From positions 62,001 through 126,000 of the forward strand of contig NZ_AAUW01000020.1 in assembly GCF_000168975.1 (NCBI RefSeq): 64,000 nt of DNA, given 5' to 3'. The notes under the pieces were generated by a model that was not told the DNA's origin, did no database searches, and was given only the letters and a program-made list of their open reading frames with translations. Source of the stretch: Roseibium aggregatum IAM 12614. GTDB lineage: Bacteria; Pseudomonadota; Alphaproteobacteria; Rhizobiales; Stappiaceae. Below, in pieces: positions 8,403 through 18,181 of the stretch (within the stretch, counting starts at the first letter, position 1; the number at the start of each line of letters is the position of its first letter). The translations under genes and the position numbers were made by a program.

Positions 8403-8849
8403 ATGGACCTCAAATTCACTGTTGGCGGGCGGATATCAAAACCTATCGCTGAGGTGTTTGAAGCTGTCGTCAACCCGGACCAGCTCTCGGAATTCTTCAC
8501 CACTGGCGGCGCGCGTGGCCGCATCGAGCCAGGAACCGAGGTCACATGGGATTTTCACGACTTTCCCGGCGCCTTCCCTGTGCGGGTGCAGGAAGTGGTG
8601 GCAAACGAAAAGATCGTCCTGCAATGGGAAGCAGATGGCGCGCCTGGAACCTGGACGACGGTGACCATCACCTTTCAAGCCCTTGAAGACGGGCGCACTT
8701 ATGTTCGCATCAGCGAATACGGTTGGCCAGGAACCGACACGGGTTTGAAATCCTGCCTGGGAAATTGCGAAGGCTGGACGGGAATGCTCTGCGCAATGAA
8801 GGTCTGGCTCGAACACGGCATCAGGCTTCGGGACGGATTTTATAAATAG
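8403..8849 (+). CDS. SRPBCC/AHSA1-family protein
   Basis: The 148-residue protein fits the START-like SRPBCC fold (activator of Hsp90 ATPase homologue 1 family). Typical features are an N-terminal strand ending in PIAEVFEAVVNPDQLSEFF, the GTEVTWDFHDFPG turn and a long C-terminal helix after GWTGMLCAMKVWLEHG. Such proteins bind hydrophobic ligands in a deep cavity; the ligand is unknown. AAGGA lies eight bases before the ATG. It is divergent from the ArsR repressor, a recurrent pairing. Confidence 0.82.
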   Translation: MDLKFTVGGRISKPIAEVFEAVVNPDQLSEFFTTGGARGRIEPGTEVTWDFHDFPGAFPVRVQEVVANEKIVLQWEADGAPGTWTTVTITFQALEDGRTYVRISEYGWPGTDTGLKSCLGNCEGWTGMLCAMKVWLEHGIRLRDGFYK

Positions 8850-8876
8850 GGATCATGCTGCGAGAGGTGGTCAAGG

Positions 8877-9209
8877 ATGGAACCTGGCAAAAACATCGCA
8901 ATCAAGGTGCCCCTCTACAGGTGGGACGAAACCGTTGCGTTCTACCGGGACAAAGTGGGATTGAAGGTGACGCGGGAACTGGAAAACAGTACCGGATTTT
9001 CCTTCGGATCGATGACCTTGTGGATCGACCGGGTGCCGCATCAAAGCCAGACGGACGTGTGGATAGAACTGTTCGACGACGCGCCTGAAACTGCGCTGGC
9101 AGCCTTGGGAACTCCCAGACGCGACGAGCTGGAACCGTTGGACGGCGTCACCGGTCACTGGACCTGCGACCCAGCCGGGACCGTCATTCTTCTGCGCAAG
9201 AATGCCTGA
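8877..9209 (+). CDS. VOC/glyoxalase-superfamily small protein
   Basis: The 110-residue product shows one vicinal-oxygen-chelate module: KVPLYRWDETVAFYRDKVGL, then FGSMTLWIDRVP and a final strand DPAGTVILLRKN. VOC proteins include metal-dependent isomerases, dioxygenases and resistance proteins; the metal ligands are not securely identifiable here. It lies 27 bases after the SRPBCC gene on the same strand and is probably co-regulated by the ArsR repressor. Confidence 0.72.
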   Translation: MEPGKNIAIKVPLYRWDETVAFYRDKVGLKVTRELENSTGFSFGSMTLWIDRVPHQSQTDVWIELFDDAPETALAALGTPRRDELEPLDGVTGHWTCDPAGTVILLRKNA

Positions 9210-9311
9210 GGGTCACACAACGCATCAAGGCAGCGGCCATCGCTCCTACGGCAGCGCAAAGGCGGAGAGGCTTCCGTAAGCCGGCAAGCATTGTCGTCTT
9301 CCTTCAGGCTG

Positions 9312-10058
9312 TCATCTCGCACGTGATCCCAGGATGGCCCGCAATCGTTTTGAAGCGGGACGGCCGATTTCAACGACATGGGCATTGGTGGTGAAGTGGA
9401 TGGTGCTGCGCCCGGATAGCTGCCAGTTGACACGCTGAATCTGTGCGCTGTTCACGATGGTGGAGCGGTCCAGACGGTGAAACGGCGGTGACGGCAGTTT
9501 CGTTTCGAAGACGCGCAGCAGTCCGGTTGCCAGATGGTGCTGGCCGTTTTCCAGATATATCCGCGTGTAGTCCCCTTCTGCCCGCAGAAAGGAGACTGCG
9601 TCGTAGGAAACGAGGATCGAAGCCGAGCTGGTCTTGAGCTGAAGGCGGTCTGTAACCGCTTCCTGGGCTTGCGCGCCGGATTTATCCGGCGCTGACGGAC
9701 GGTCCGGCAACCTGTCGCGCAAGCGGCCGATTGCGGTTTCCAGCCGCTCCGGCTTGACCGGTTTGACGAGAAAGTCGAGCGCCGCAACGTCAAAGGCCTC
9801 GATTGCATAAAGATCATACGCACTGACGACGATCACGAAGGTTTCGGGCGGCAGATCCGCTGCAAGGTCGAAGCCCTTGCCGTTGGTCAGCTCCACATCC
9901 AGGAACACCGCGTCCGGGCGAACCTCCCGCATCAACTGCCGTGCGGATACGAGATCACCCGCTTCCCCGGCAATCGAAACGTCGGAAAAGTCGGCAAGCA
10001 TGCGCTTGAGCCCGCGCTGGCGGAGGGTTCGTCGTCGACCAGGACTACACGGAAACAT
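9312..10058 (-). CDS. LytTR-family response regulator with a disrupted N-terminus
   Basis: The frame encodes a receiver domain with phosphoacceptor D54 (DAVFLDVELTNGKGFDLA), VVSAYD and the switch Lys in FLVKPVKPERLE, then a LytTR DNA-binding domain (VSFLRAEGDYTRIYLENG, FHRLDRSTIVN). The first 15 residues (MFPCSPGRRRTLRQR) do not look like a receiver. Reading the neighbouring frame over the same bases gives FRVVLVDDEPSAS, the expected acidic pocket. A one-base insertion near 10053 and a one-base loss near 10017 would explain this. Either the gene is damaged or the sequence has two indel errors. It follows a LytS-like kinase and overlaps its end. Confidence 0.75.
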   Translation of the reverse strand: MFPCSPGRRRTLRQRGLKRMLADFSDVSIAGEAGDLVSARQLMREVRPDAVFLDVELTNGKGFDLAADLPPETFVIVVSAYDLYAIEAFDVAALDFLVKPVKPERLETAIGRLRDRLPDRPSAPDKSGAQAQEAVTDRLQLKTSSASILVSYDAVSFLRAEGDYTRIYLENGQHHLATGLLRVFETKLPSPPFHRLDRSTIVNSAQIQRVNWQLSGRSTIHFTTNAHVVEIGRPASKRLRAILGSRAR

Positions 10059-11190
10059 GCCGAGACCCTTTCAGCAGGATGCGGGCGATCACGGTTCCCT
10101 GATGTTCGCTGAGACTGAATTCATGCTTGTCTGGATAGTGAAGCTGCAGGCGTTTTCTGAGATTTGCATGGCCGATGGACTTTCGCGTCGGATCCGTTTC
10201 TGAAATCTCGCCCGAATTGGTAACGGCAATCTCGATGCCGTAGCTGTCCAACTCGCGGATGGTCACCTGGATATCGATCTGGCTGGACTGATGTTTCAAC
10301 CCGTGCTTGACCGCATTTTCAACCAGCCCCTGAAGCATCATGTGCGGAACAATCGTGTTCCTGACGGATTCATCAACGCTTACAGTGCATTGAAGCTTGT
10401 CCTCGAAGCGAATTTCCTGGATCCGCAAATAGGCATTCATCGCCTCCACTTCCTCCGAAAGCGGACAAAGGTCGCGCCGCTGCTGGTTGAGGCAATAGCG
10501 CAGGTACCCCGCGATTTCCCGCACCATTTCAAGGGCCGTGTCCGGCCTTTCATGAATTTCCGATGCAACGGAATTCAGCGCATTGAACAGGAAGTGCGGC
10601 GCAAGTTGCAGCCGCAATTGTTCAAGTTCCGACCGCGTGGTTTCCGCGAGAGCCTCGCTTTGCCGCAGCCGCGCAATGCGCGCATCGTAATCGGACCTCA
10701 GACAGAAATAGGCCAGCATCCAGCCGAGAAGAACAGAGGTGTAAAAAACCACCGGCGTCAAGGGCGTGTTGAAAGGCAGCGCATCGGGAAAGAAGGTGTC
10801 ACGGATCACCCATGCCACACCCATCTGCATGGTGCCGCCGATGAGCGAGAACGCCGCGGCTGCCAGAAATACCGGTATCGTGATGAGCCGCTGAACTCTA
10901 CGGAAGAAATAAAGATGCGCCGCGCTTGTGAGCAGAAAGCCGACGGTGTCCATCGAAAGCGTCAACGTGAGAGCGAGCTTGACGTCGGAAAACGTCACCA
11001 TCCGCGCGAAGAAACCGTAAATGGCGATGAACAGCCAACCGCCGATCTGCAGTTTCCAGAAGAGATGCTCCGTCTCGGGCTGCAGGCTTTCGCCTGAACG
11101 AAGCGTGCCTGCTTCTTGCGGGTTTCGAACGACCTCTGTTGTCGCGAAGGTCCCGCGCACCTTGCCCGGATGGGCTTCGTCTAACAGCAT
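10045..11190 (-). CDS. LytS/YehU-like membrane sensor histidine kinase
   Basis: A 381-residue kinase with about four N-terminal membrane segments (roughly residues 47-165), then a His_kinase domain with the phosphoacceptor motif QLAPHFLFNALNS (His near 199). The ATPase part shows VENAVKHGLKHQ and a GHANLRKRLQLHYP region. It should phosphorylate the LytTR regulator encoded immediately downstream. The gene pair is divergent from the giant autotransporter gene with about 200 bases between starts, so control of that surface protein is plausible but unproven. The kinase end and regulator start overlap. Confidence 0.85.
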   Translation of the reverse strand: MLLDEAHPGKVRGTFATTEVVRNPQEAGTLRSGESLQPETEHLFWKLQIGGWLFIAIYGFFARMVTFSDVKLALTLTLSMDTVGFLLTSAAHLYFFRRVQRLITIPVFLAAAAFSLIGGTMQMGVAWVIRDTFFPDALPFNTPLTPVVFYTSVLLGWMLAYFCLRSDYDARIARLRQSEALAETTRSELEQLRLQLAPHFLFNALNSVASEIHERPDTALEMVREIAGYLRYCLNQQRRDLCPLSEEVEAMNAYLRIQEIRFEDKLQCTVSVDESVRNTIVPHMMLQGLVENAVKHGLKHQSSQIDIQVTIRELDSYGIEIAVTNSGEISETDPTRKSIGHANLRKRLQLHYPDKHEFSLSEHQGTVIARILLKGSRHVSV

Positions 11191-11390
11191 GTTTAAGGCG
11201 ATCTCAGTTGGAAATGACTTTGCTCACTATAGGATAGCCATGTCGGAGCGGCTGACAACTTCATCGAAGATTTCAGCAGGTTCATCGAATTTGCAGTGAA
11301 ATTCATGAACCGGCAACCATAGTGCCTCCTGAAAAAGATCAAAAATACCGACTGCACATATTTCAAGACAATTGCTTCAGGGAAACGACC

Positions 11391-14300
11391 ATGGGCCGCG
11401 GCGTCGTAACCGCAGGAAAAGACCAGGCTTCTCGCCCGTACACCAGGGAAAATAGCCTAAAAAAGTCTCTTATGCTTTCCACCGCTTCCCTGGCAAGTCT
11501 TTGCCTTGCGTCCCCAGTGCTGGCGAATTCCCTGTGCGATCAGTCGGGCGATCCGTGGGTCTGCACATTCGATACAAACTCGGATGTCAGTTACGTAGAT
11601 CTGACCTCTTCCGGCGCTTCCGCCGGAGCGAAGGCCCCTGGGATTACGATCCAGAATGACGGCCAGCAGAACATGGTCATCCCAACAAGCGAAGGGCTTT
11701 ACGCAAACTGGTATGTCGAATCCAGAGGCGCGGACGGCGAGGACTCCGGCGCGGCCGGGGCAGGCGGAACGGTTACGATCGTCAATCAGAGCAGTCTCGA
11801 CATTGATGTGTCGGAAGTCAGCCAATTTGCCATGGGCATCTTCGCCCGGTCCAGCGGCGGCGAAGGCGACCAATCCAACGGAGACAACAATTCGAACGGC
11901 GGCTCCGGCGGCAATGGAGGCTCGGTTCAGGTCACCAACACAGGCGTCGCAAGCTATTCCGCCGTCGGCTACGCCAACTTCGGATTTGCCATCTTCGTTG
12001 CCGAGAGCAACGGTGGAACCGGGGGCAACCAGAACAACAGCATCCTGTCGGACCAATACGGCGGTCAGGGTGGCAGCGGCGGCAGCGTCACTGTCAACAA
12101 CTCCGCCCCGAGCAATTTCACCGTCGGGTCGAGCACCAACCGTTTCCAGGGCCTTGGAGAAGGCGGCGGGTTCATCGCCAGATCCTTTGGCGGCAGTGGC
12201 GGCGACAACAACGGCAATGCCGGTGCCGGTGGAACGGTCACGATCAACAACGCCATGAATGGCGACATCTACTGGGATGTCACCACGATAGACGGCGACG
12301 GCCTGTTCGTTCTCTACGGATTGAGTTTAGGCGGTTCTGGCACCGCTTCGACGGACAACAGCGACGATGGCGGCGATGGTGGCAACGGCGGCACTGTGTC
12401 GATCACCAACTCTGCAAGGCTGGTTCTCGACGTTACCGGCGGCAGCTACGAACCAAGCGCTGCAATCGGCGCCAAAAGCCTTGGCGGCAAGGGCGGCACC
12501 GGCCCCACCAAGGATAGTAGTGGCGGCGATGGCGGCACGGCAGGTTCTGTTTCAGTGTCCCTTCAAAATGGAAAATCCATCGAAACGAGCGGTGCCAATG
12601 TGTACGGCGTGCTGGCACAGAGCATCGGCGGTGAAGGGGGCGACGGCGGCGACGGCACGGCTCTCGCCGGCACCGGTGGCGGCGGCGGTTTCGGTGGCGA
12701 TGCCGGCGCGGTTTCCGTCGCGGTTTCGGGCGGCACCAGCATTGAAACAAGCGGTGCCTTTTCCGCGGCCATCGCGCTGCACTCCATCGGCGGCGGCGGT
12801 GGAACGGGGAGCGATTTCCAGAGTGTTCTTGGCGGTCAGAGCGGCAACGGCGGCAATGGCGGCGATGCCGGAAACGTCACCCTCTCGCTTGGCAATGCCA
12901 CAGTTTCAACGGCTGCGGATCATTCCTTTGGTGTCGTCGCACAGTCGATCGCGGGAAGCGGCGGCACCGGCGGGATCGATGCCTCCACCCTGGTTGGACT
13001 GGGCGGCGATGGCGCCGGTGGTGGCGCTGCCGGTACCGTAACGGTCAACTCAAGCGCCGACATCACGACCAACGGCTTCAACTCGCTCGGCATCATCGCC
13101 CAGTCGGTCGGCGGTGGCGGCGGTGCCGCCGGCTCTTCCAGCGGGTTTGTCAGCATCGGCGGCAGCGCTGCCGGATCGACAACGTCCAATGGAAGTTACG
13201 TCGGCGTTTCGAATACGGACACCGTCAGGACCAAAGGCGCTTCCTCAGCCGGTATTCTGGCGCAATCGATTGGCGGCGGCGGCGGGTCCGGCGGCGACAG
13301 CACCGGCACTGTCGGCGTTGGCGGTCAGGGATCGGCTGGCGGAAATGGTGGCACGGTCGCCATTCCGAACATCGGAACCATCGTTACCTCCGGCGGCTAT
13401 TCGCCGGGCGCCATCTTCCAGTCCATTGGCGGCGGCGGCGGCAACGGCGGCAGCGTGCAAACCCTGTCGACCATCGCCTCCATCGGCGTCGGCGGTTCTG
13501 CAGACCTAGGCGGTGACGGCGGCGAAATCTGCGTCGACAACACCGGCGGATGTGTTTACGCCGACCTCTCGTCCCTGGGTGCCGCCACAAGCAACGGCAA
13601 CGCCAACATCACCACCACCGGCGTATTCGCGCCCGGGTTGATCGCCCAGTCCATCGGCGGCGGTGGCGGCAACGGCGGCAGCGTCAAGAATTTCAGCGTC
13701 CTGTCCTTCCTCGCCTTCCAGATGGGTGGCAGCGGCGGTGATGGTGGAGACGGGGGAACCGTTTCCCTGACCCAGAACCAGTTTTACGCCGCGACCTCGG
13801 GCGCTCAGTCGACAGCTGTCCTCGCACAGTCCATCGGTGGTGGTGGGGGCACAGGTGGCAGCGCCAATTACTTTGACGCGACCATCGGCTTCAACGCCGC
13901 CTTTGTCCTCGGTGGCAGCGGCGGGGCCGGAGGCGACGGAGACGACGTCACGGTCGACCTTTCGAATGGCACCATCGCCACCGGACTTTCCGCGTCGTCC
14001 ACCTCCAAATACGCCCCCAACAATGCCACCGGCATCCTGGCTCAATCGATTGGTGGCGGTGGCGGCAATGGCGGCTCGACATCCGCCGGCGATTTCCTGG
14101 TTGCCGCACCAACCGGCACCGGGGTTCCCCTCGCCTTCAACTATGTGGCAACCGTTGGTGGCAACGGTGGTAATGCGGGAGCCGGCGGCAACGTAACCGT
14201 CACCTATGACCAACCCTCCAGGCTCACCACAATCGGCGATGCCTCTCACGGGATCCTGGCCCAATCGGTTGGCGGCGGCGGCGGCAACGGCGGCGACGCG

Positions 14301-17300
14301 TCCGCGCTGACAGCAACGCTCGGCGACAAGGACACGGTGGAATCCACCGCTACCGTTGCTCTGGGGGGCGGCACCGGCAATGCCCTGAGCGACTTCAATT
14401 CGGATTATGCTTTCACGACATCCGGTGGCGGCAATGGTGGGGAAGTCAACGTAACCCTCGGAACCTACGGCTCGTCCTCCAATTCAGGCGGCACCACCGC
14501 AACGAAACTGACAAACCTGGCCCCGGAAAGCACGCTCTTTACTTTCGGCGACGGTGCCCATGGCGTTCTGGCCCAATCGATTGGCGGCGGTGGCGGTAAC
14601 GGCGGCCTGGGCAACAGCAACGCCTATTCGCAAGGTGGTATCGCGTCGCTGGAAGCGAAGATTTCCCTGGGTGGCCAGGGTGGTTCGGGCGGCGATGGCG
14701 CTTCCGTCGAGATCCATAACTTTGCCGGCTACACGGTCCAGACGCAGGGATCGGGCTCCAAGGGGCTGGTAGGACAGTCCATTGGTGGCGGTGGCGGCAA
14801 CTCCCAGGGCGGTACCGTCTACCTTGGCGTTGGTGCCGGCAGTGTCTCCGGCAGTATGAGCCTGGGCGTTGGAGCGATTGGTGGCAGCGGGGGCGACGGC
14901 GGCACCATCTACACCGAACAATACGGCCGCATCGAAACCTTCGGCGGCGACGCGGACGGTGTCGTGCTGCAATCCATCGGCGGCGGTGGCGGCATTGGCG
15001 GATCGCTCGGCAATGACGCGTCGTCTCACAAGGTTCTTGACGCCATTGGGGCCTTGAAGAAACAGATCAAGCGCCTGTCGGATGCGGGAGCTTCCTATTC
15101 GTTCACGGTCGATGTCGGTGGTGGTGGCGGGTCCGGCGGTGACGGCAATCAGGTCAAATATTACCATGATGGCCAGATCATCACGCAAGGTGCCTGGGCG
15201 GACGGGGTCGTTCTGCAATCGATTGGCGGCGGCGGCGGTCAGGGCGGCTCATCCACGGCCAGCGGCAGCGAAGTCAGCGCTTCTGTCGAGCTTGCCGTCG
15301 GCGGCAGGGGCGGCTCCGGCGGTGACGGTGGTGAAGTCGCCGTCTGGCTGGCTGACGGTGACAACAATTTCATCAACACCGCCGGTTTTGCTGCCACCGG
15401 CATGACGATGCAATCCATTGGTGGCGGTGGCGGCCAGGGCGGCGACGGCTCGGACAACCAGACCGGCACACTGGCAATCGGCGGTGACGGCGGCGGCACG
15501 GGTGGTGCAGGCGGCGATGGCGGCGAGGTTCACACCTATGACACAAGCGCGGTAACGATCACCACCAGCGGCAACGATGCCACTGCCCTGGTTGCCCAGT
15601 CGATCGGCGGTGGCGGCGGGACCGGCGGGGTCGGCAGCAGTGCAGAAACAACCCGTGTCGACGGTAGCGAGCTGAGCGTCTCCGTTGGCGGTTCAGGCGG
15701 TGTGGCCGGCAATGGCGGCACAATCGACCTGACGATGGACACGACGATTGCCACCTACGGCAACCGCTCTCACGGCGTTCTGCTCCAGTCCATCGGCGGC
15801 GGCGGTGGTTATGGCGTCACCGGTAGCGTCGAAGGCGGGCTTGATCTGGCAATCGGCGGCACGGGCGGTGCGGCGGGCAACGGCGACGCGGTGACTTTCC
15901 AGCTAACCGGTGGCGCAGGCATCCAGACCCGCGGTGATGGCGCTTTCGGCCTGGTGGCACAATCCATCGGTGGCGGCGGCGGATTGGCGGGCGATGCGAC
16001 CGGCGGTTCCATGACCAACGCCACGGCGAACCTGACCTCCGGCGGCGCCAGTGGCAACGGCGGCCAGATCACACTGGATATCGATGCACCGATCTACGTC
16101 ACGGGGGACGAGGCCATCGGTATTATCGCCCAGTCCATCGGTGGCGGCGGCGGTATATCCGGAACCGGCAACGGAGGCTTGGCGGGCCTCATGTCAACGG
16201 ACAGCACGGGGACCGCGGGCGCTATCGATCTGGAAATCGCAAGCCAGGTGACTGCCACCGGGTCGCGCTCGTCAGGCGTCTTCGCGCAAAGCCAGGGCGC
16301 AGACGGCAACGGCACAATCGGGATCACGGTTGATGGACAAGGCAACGTCCAGGGGGGCACGGATACGGACGCCGCCGCCATCAGGGTCTCCAACGGGCTC
16401 AACAACACGCTGGTTCTGAACGACAATGCCATTGTCCAGTCAGGCGCATCGCGCAACGGCACCGACGACACCGGCTCCTATGCGGTCTGGTATACCGGCA
16501 CGGGCACGACGGCTGACGGGGCAATCCTTGACGTGACCGTCAACGACACCGCGTCCCTTTACGGGGATGTCGTCCTCACCAATGCCAGCGGTGGCAGCGC
16601 CGGTACGGTCACCAACAACTCACCCAACACCCTTGCTGACGGCTATCTGTACGATGCAAATGTGGTCAACAACGGCCGCTTCGTGCTGGGCCGCGCACGC
16701 GACCCCGGCAAGACCGTGATCACCGGCAACTTCACGCAAAGCGCACAGGGTTTTCTGGTCGCGGACATCGACCTGAACAACTCCGATTCCGATTGGCTGG
16801 AAGTGCGCGGCGACGCAACGCTTGCAGGAACACTCGGTCTCAAGACCATCAGCCTTCTGCCGGACAGGAAGACGAAGGTTCTGTCGGTCGGCGGGTCTGT
16901 TACAGGCACCCTCACCCCGCAGGACTCTCTCATATTCGATTACCTGTTCAATCCGGAAGGCTCCGACTATTATTTCCAGGTGACCGGCGCCGACTTTACG
17001 CCCAACGGCAAGGTGAAGCTCAACCGGGATCAAAAAGCCGTTGCGGAAAACCTTCAGGATATCTGGGATCGCGGCGGCAACAACATCTTCGGCACGTTGT
17101 TCGGGGCCATTGCCGATGAGGTCGACAATCAGTCCGGCGACTACGCGGACACCCTGAACCAGCTTCTGCCGCGCACCGGGCTCGCCGCCGTCGTTGAACA
17201 GACATTCGAAATGCTATCCTTCGGCGACAGCCTGATGAGTTGCCCCGTCTTCGAAGGCGATGGCGCGGGCACAACCGAGGGCTCCTGTGGCTGGGCACGG

Positions 17301-18107
17301 GCAACCGGCGGCACAGGCCACCGTGCCGCCATCGGCAATTCGCCGAGCTATAACGCCGACGCGCTGACCTATCAGCTCGGCGGGCAACGGGAAATCGCCC
17401 CGGGCTGGTTCATCGGCGGCGCTGCGGCCTTTCAGCAGACTTGGATTTCCCAGGCCTCCGGAACCGTCAAGGGAGACGGCAAGTCGGGTTATCTCGGGGC
17501 AAGCCTGAAGCGGGAGATGGGCCCCTGGACCCTTTCGGCCGCGGCTGCCGGCAGTTACGGCAGCACCCGGTTCGATCGCAACCTGTCGATTTCAGACCTT
17601 TCCGAAACCATCTCAAGCTCTCCCGACGTGCTGGCAGGCTCCGTCAGGGCACGGATCGCCCGCACGTTTGCGGCAACCAATGTCTACGTCAAACCCTACA
17701 TCGACTTTGACGCGATCTATTCCAGGGTCGGCAACTACCGGGAAAGCGGAGATTACGGGCTGGAGTTCGACTCCACAGGCCATTGGAATTTCGCCGCAAC
17801 GCCCTCTGTCGAGTTCGGCAGCCGTCTGCGCTACAAGGACGGCAAGGACCTGCGGGTTTACGGCAAACTCGGCGTCTCGTTTCTGTCCAGCAACGAGTGG
17901 CAAACCGATGCCCGCTTCACCAACCGCTCCGGCGGAACCGGGTCTTTCAAGACATCTGTCGAGCATGAAGACCTGTTTGCCACCATTGGCGCCGGTCTGC
18001 AGCTCACGTCCATCGAAGGGGTCGACCTGCGGCTTGAGTACAACGGCCGCTTCTCGGAAAAACTGGCCACCAACAGCGGCTCTCTCAGGCTCAGCATTCC
18101 CTTCTAG
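11391..18107 (+). CDS. Giant autotransporter with Gly-rich beta-helix repeats
   Basis: About 2238 residues. A long N-region precedes a signal peptide core (MLSTASLASLCLASPVLANS). The passenger (about residues 50-1900) is rich in Gly, Ser, Asn and Thr and carries 19 clear AQSIGGGGG-type repeats spaced about 65 residues apart, with degenerate copies before them (ARSFGGSGG, AKSLGGKGG). This pattern predicts a stacked beta helix displayed outside the cell. The last 270 or so residues (from CGWARATGG) form an autotransporter beta barrel ending in the typical terminal Phe (LRLSIPF). ATG at 11391 has AGGGA seven bases upstream; a GTG at 11322 is less likely. Adhesion or biofilm functions are known for such proteins; the ligand is unknown. 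Confidence 0.9.
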   Translation: MGRGVVTAGKDQASRPYTRENSLKKSLMLSTASLASLCLASPVLANSLCDQSGDPWVCTFDTNSDVSYVDLTSSGASAGAKAPGITIQNDGQQNMVIPTSEGLYANWYVESRGADGEDSGAAGAGGTVTIVNQSSLDIDVSEVSQFAMGIFARSSGGEGDQSNGDNNSNGGSGGNGGSVQVTNTGVASYSAVGYANFGFAIFVAESNGGTGGNQNNSILSDQYGGQGGSGGSVTVNNSAPSNFTVGSSTNRFQGLGEGGGFIARSFGGSGGDNNGNAGAGGTVTINNAMNGDIYWDVTTIDGDGLFVLYGLSLGGSGTASTDNSDDGGDGGNGGTVSITNSARLVLDVTGGSYEPSAAIGAKSLGGKGGTGPTKDSSGGDGGTAGSVSVSLQNGKSIETSGANVYGVLAQSIGGEGGDGGDGTALAGTGGGGGFGGDAGAVSVAVSGGTSIETSGAFSAAIALHSIGGGGGTGSDFQSVLGGQSGNGGNGGDAGNVTLSLGNATVSTAADHSFGVVAQSIAGSGGTGGIDASTLVGLGGDGAGGGAAGTVTVNSSADITTNGFNSLGIIAQSVGGGGGAAGSSSGFVSIGGSAAGSTTSNGSYVGVSNTDTVRTKGASSAGILAQSIGGGGGSGGDSTGTVGVGGQGSAGGNGGTVAIPNIGTIVTSGGYSPGAIFQSIGGGGGNGGSVQTLSTIASIGVGGSADLGGDGGEICVDNTGGCVYADLSSLGAATSNGNANITTTGVFAPGLIAQSIGGGGGNGGSVKNFSVLSFLAFQMGGSGGDGGDGGTVSLTQNQFYAATSGAQSTAVLAQSIGGGGGTGGSANYFDATIGFNAAFVLGGSGGAGGDGDDVTVDLSNGTIATGLSASSTSKYAPNNATGILAQSIGGGGGNGGSTSAGDFLVAAPTGTGVPLAFNYVATVGGNGGNAGAGGNVTVTYDQPSRLTTIGDASHGILAQSVGGGGGNGGDASALTATLGDKDTVESTATVALGGGTGNALSDFNSDYAFTTSGGGNGGEVNVTLGTYGSSSNSGGTTATKLTNLAPESTLFTFGDGAHGVLAQSIGGGGGNGGLGNSNAYSQGGIASLEAKISLGGQGGSGGDGASVEIHNFAGYTVQTQGSGSKGLVGQSIGGGGGNSQGGTVYLGVGAGSVSGSMSLGVGAIGGSGGDGGTIYTEQYGRIETFGGDADGVVLQSIGGGGGIGGSLGNDASSHKVLDAIGALKKQIKRLSDAGASYSFTVDVGGGGGSGGDGNQVKYYHDGQIITQGAWADGVVLQSIGGGGGQGGSSTASGSEVSASVELAVGGRGGSGGDGGEVAVWLADGDNNFINTAGFAATGMTMQSIGGGGGQGGDGSDNQTGTLAIGGDGGGTGGAGGDGGEVHTYDTSAVTITTSGNDATALVAQSIGGGGGTGGVGSSAETTRVDGSELSVSVGGSGGVAGNGGTIDLTMDTTIATYGNRSHGVLLQSIGGGGGYGVTGSVEGGLDLAIGGTGGAAGNGDAVTFQLTGGAGIQTRGDGAFGLVAQSIGGGGGLAGDATGGSMTNATANLTSGGASGNGGQITLDIDAPIYVTGDEAIGIIAQSIGGGGGISGTGNGGLAGLMSTDSTGTAGAIDLEIASQVTATGSRSSGVFAQSQGADGNGTIGITVDGQGNVQGGTDTDAAAIRVSNGLNNTLVLNDNAIVQSGASRNGTDDTGSYAVWYTGTGTTADGAILDVTVNDTASLYGDVVLTNASGGSAGTVTNNSPNTLADGYLYDANVVNNGRFVLGRARDPGKTVITGNFTQSAQGFLVADIDLNNSDSDWLEVRGDATLAGTLGLKTISLLPDRKTKVLSVGGSVTGTLTPQDSLIFDYLFNPEGSDYYFQVTGADFTPNGKVKLNRDQKAVAENLQDIWDRGGNNIFGTLFGAIADEVDNQSGDYADTLNQLLPRTGLAAVVEQTFEMLSFGDSLMSCPVFEGDGAGTTEGSCGWARATGGTGHRAAIGNSPSYNADALTYQLGGQREIAPGWFIGGAAAFQQTWISQASGTVKGDGKSGYLGASLKREMGPWTLSAAAAGSYGSTRFDRNLSISDLSETISSSPDVLAGSVRARIARTFAATNVYVKPYIDFDAIYSRVGNYRESGDYGLEFDSTGHWNFAATPSVEFGSRLRYKDGKDLRVYGKLGVSFLSSNEWQTDARFTNRSGGTGSFKTSVEHEDLFATIGAGLQLTSIEGVDLRLEYNGRFSEKLATNSGSLRLSIPF
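12609..16160 (+). repeat. Tandem repeat array inside the autotransporter gene
   Basis: Nineteen copies of a unit containing a hydrophobic lead, AQSIGGGGG (variants LQS, GQS, HSI, AQSV, AQSIAG) and a Gly-rich tail recur about every 195 bases. At DNA level the core is a CARTCSATYGGYGGCGGYGG-like string. Units are diverged rather than identical, so the array is old and functional rather than a fresh expansion, but recombination between copies is possible. Confidence 0.85.
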
Positions 18108-18181
18108 GTCTGTGCGTCCTGGGCTGGCGATGTGACCACCTCAAACGTGACGAGCTTCGCGAGACCTAATGCGAGACGCAG

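Noticed and set aside
12609-16160. Regularly spaced GGCGGCGGTGGCGG-like strings as a possible CRISPR array
   Set aside because: Spacing is about 195 bases, the units are diverged and in frame, and they encode the repeated AQSIGGGGG motif of the autotransporter.
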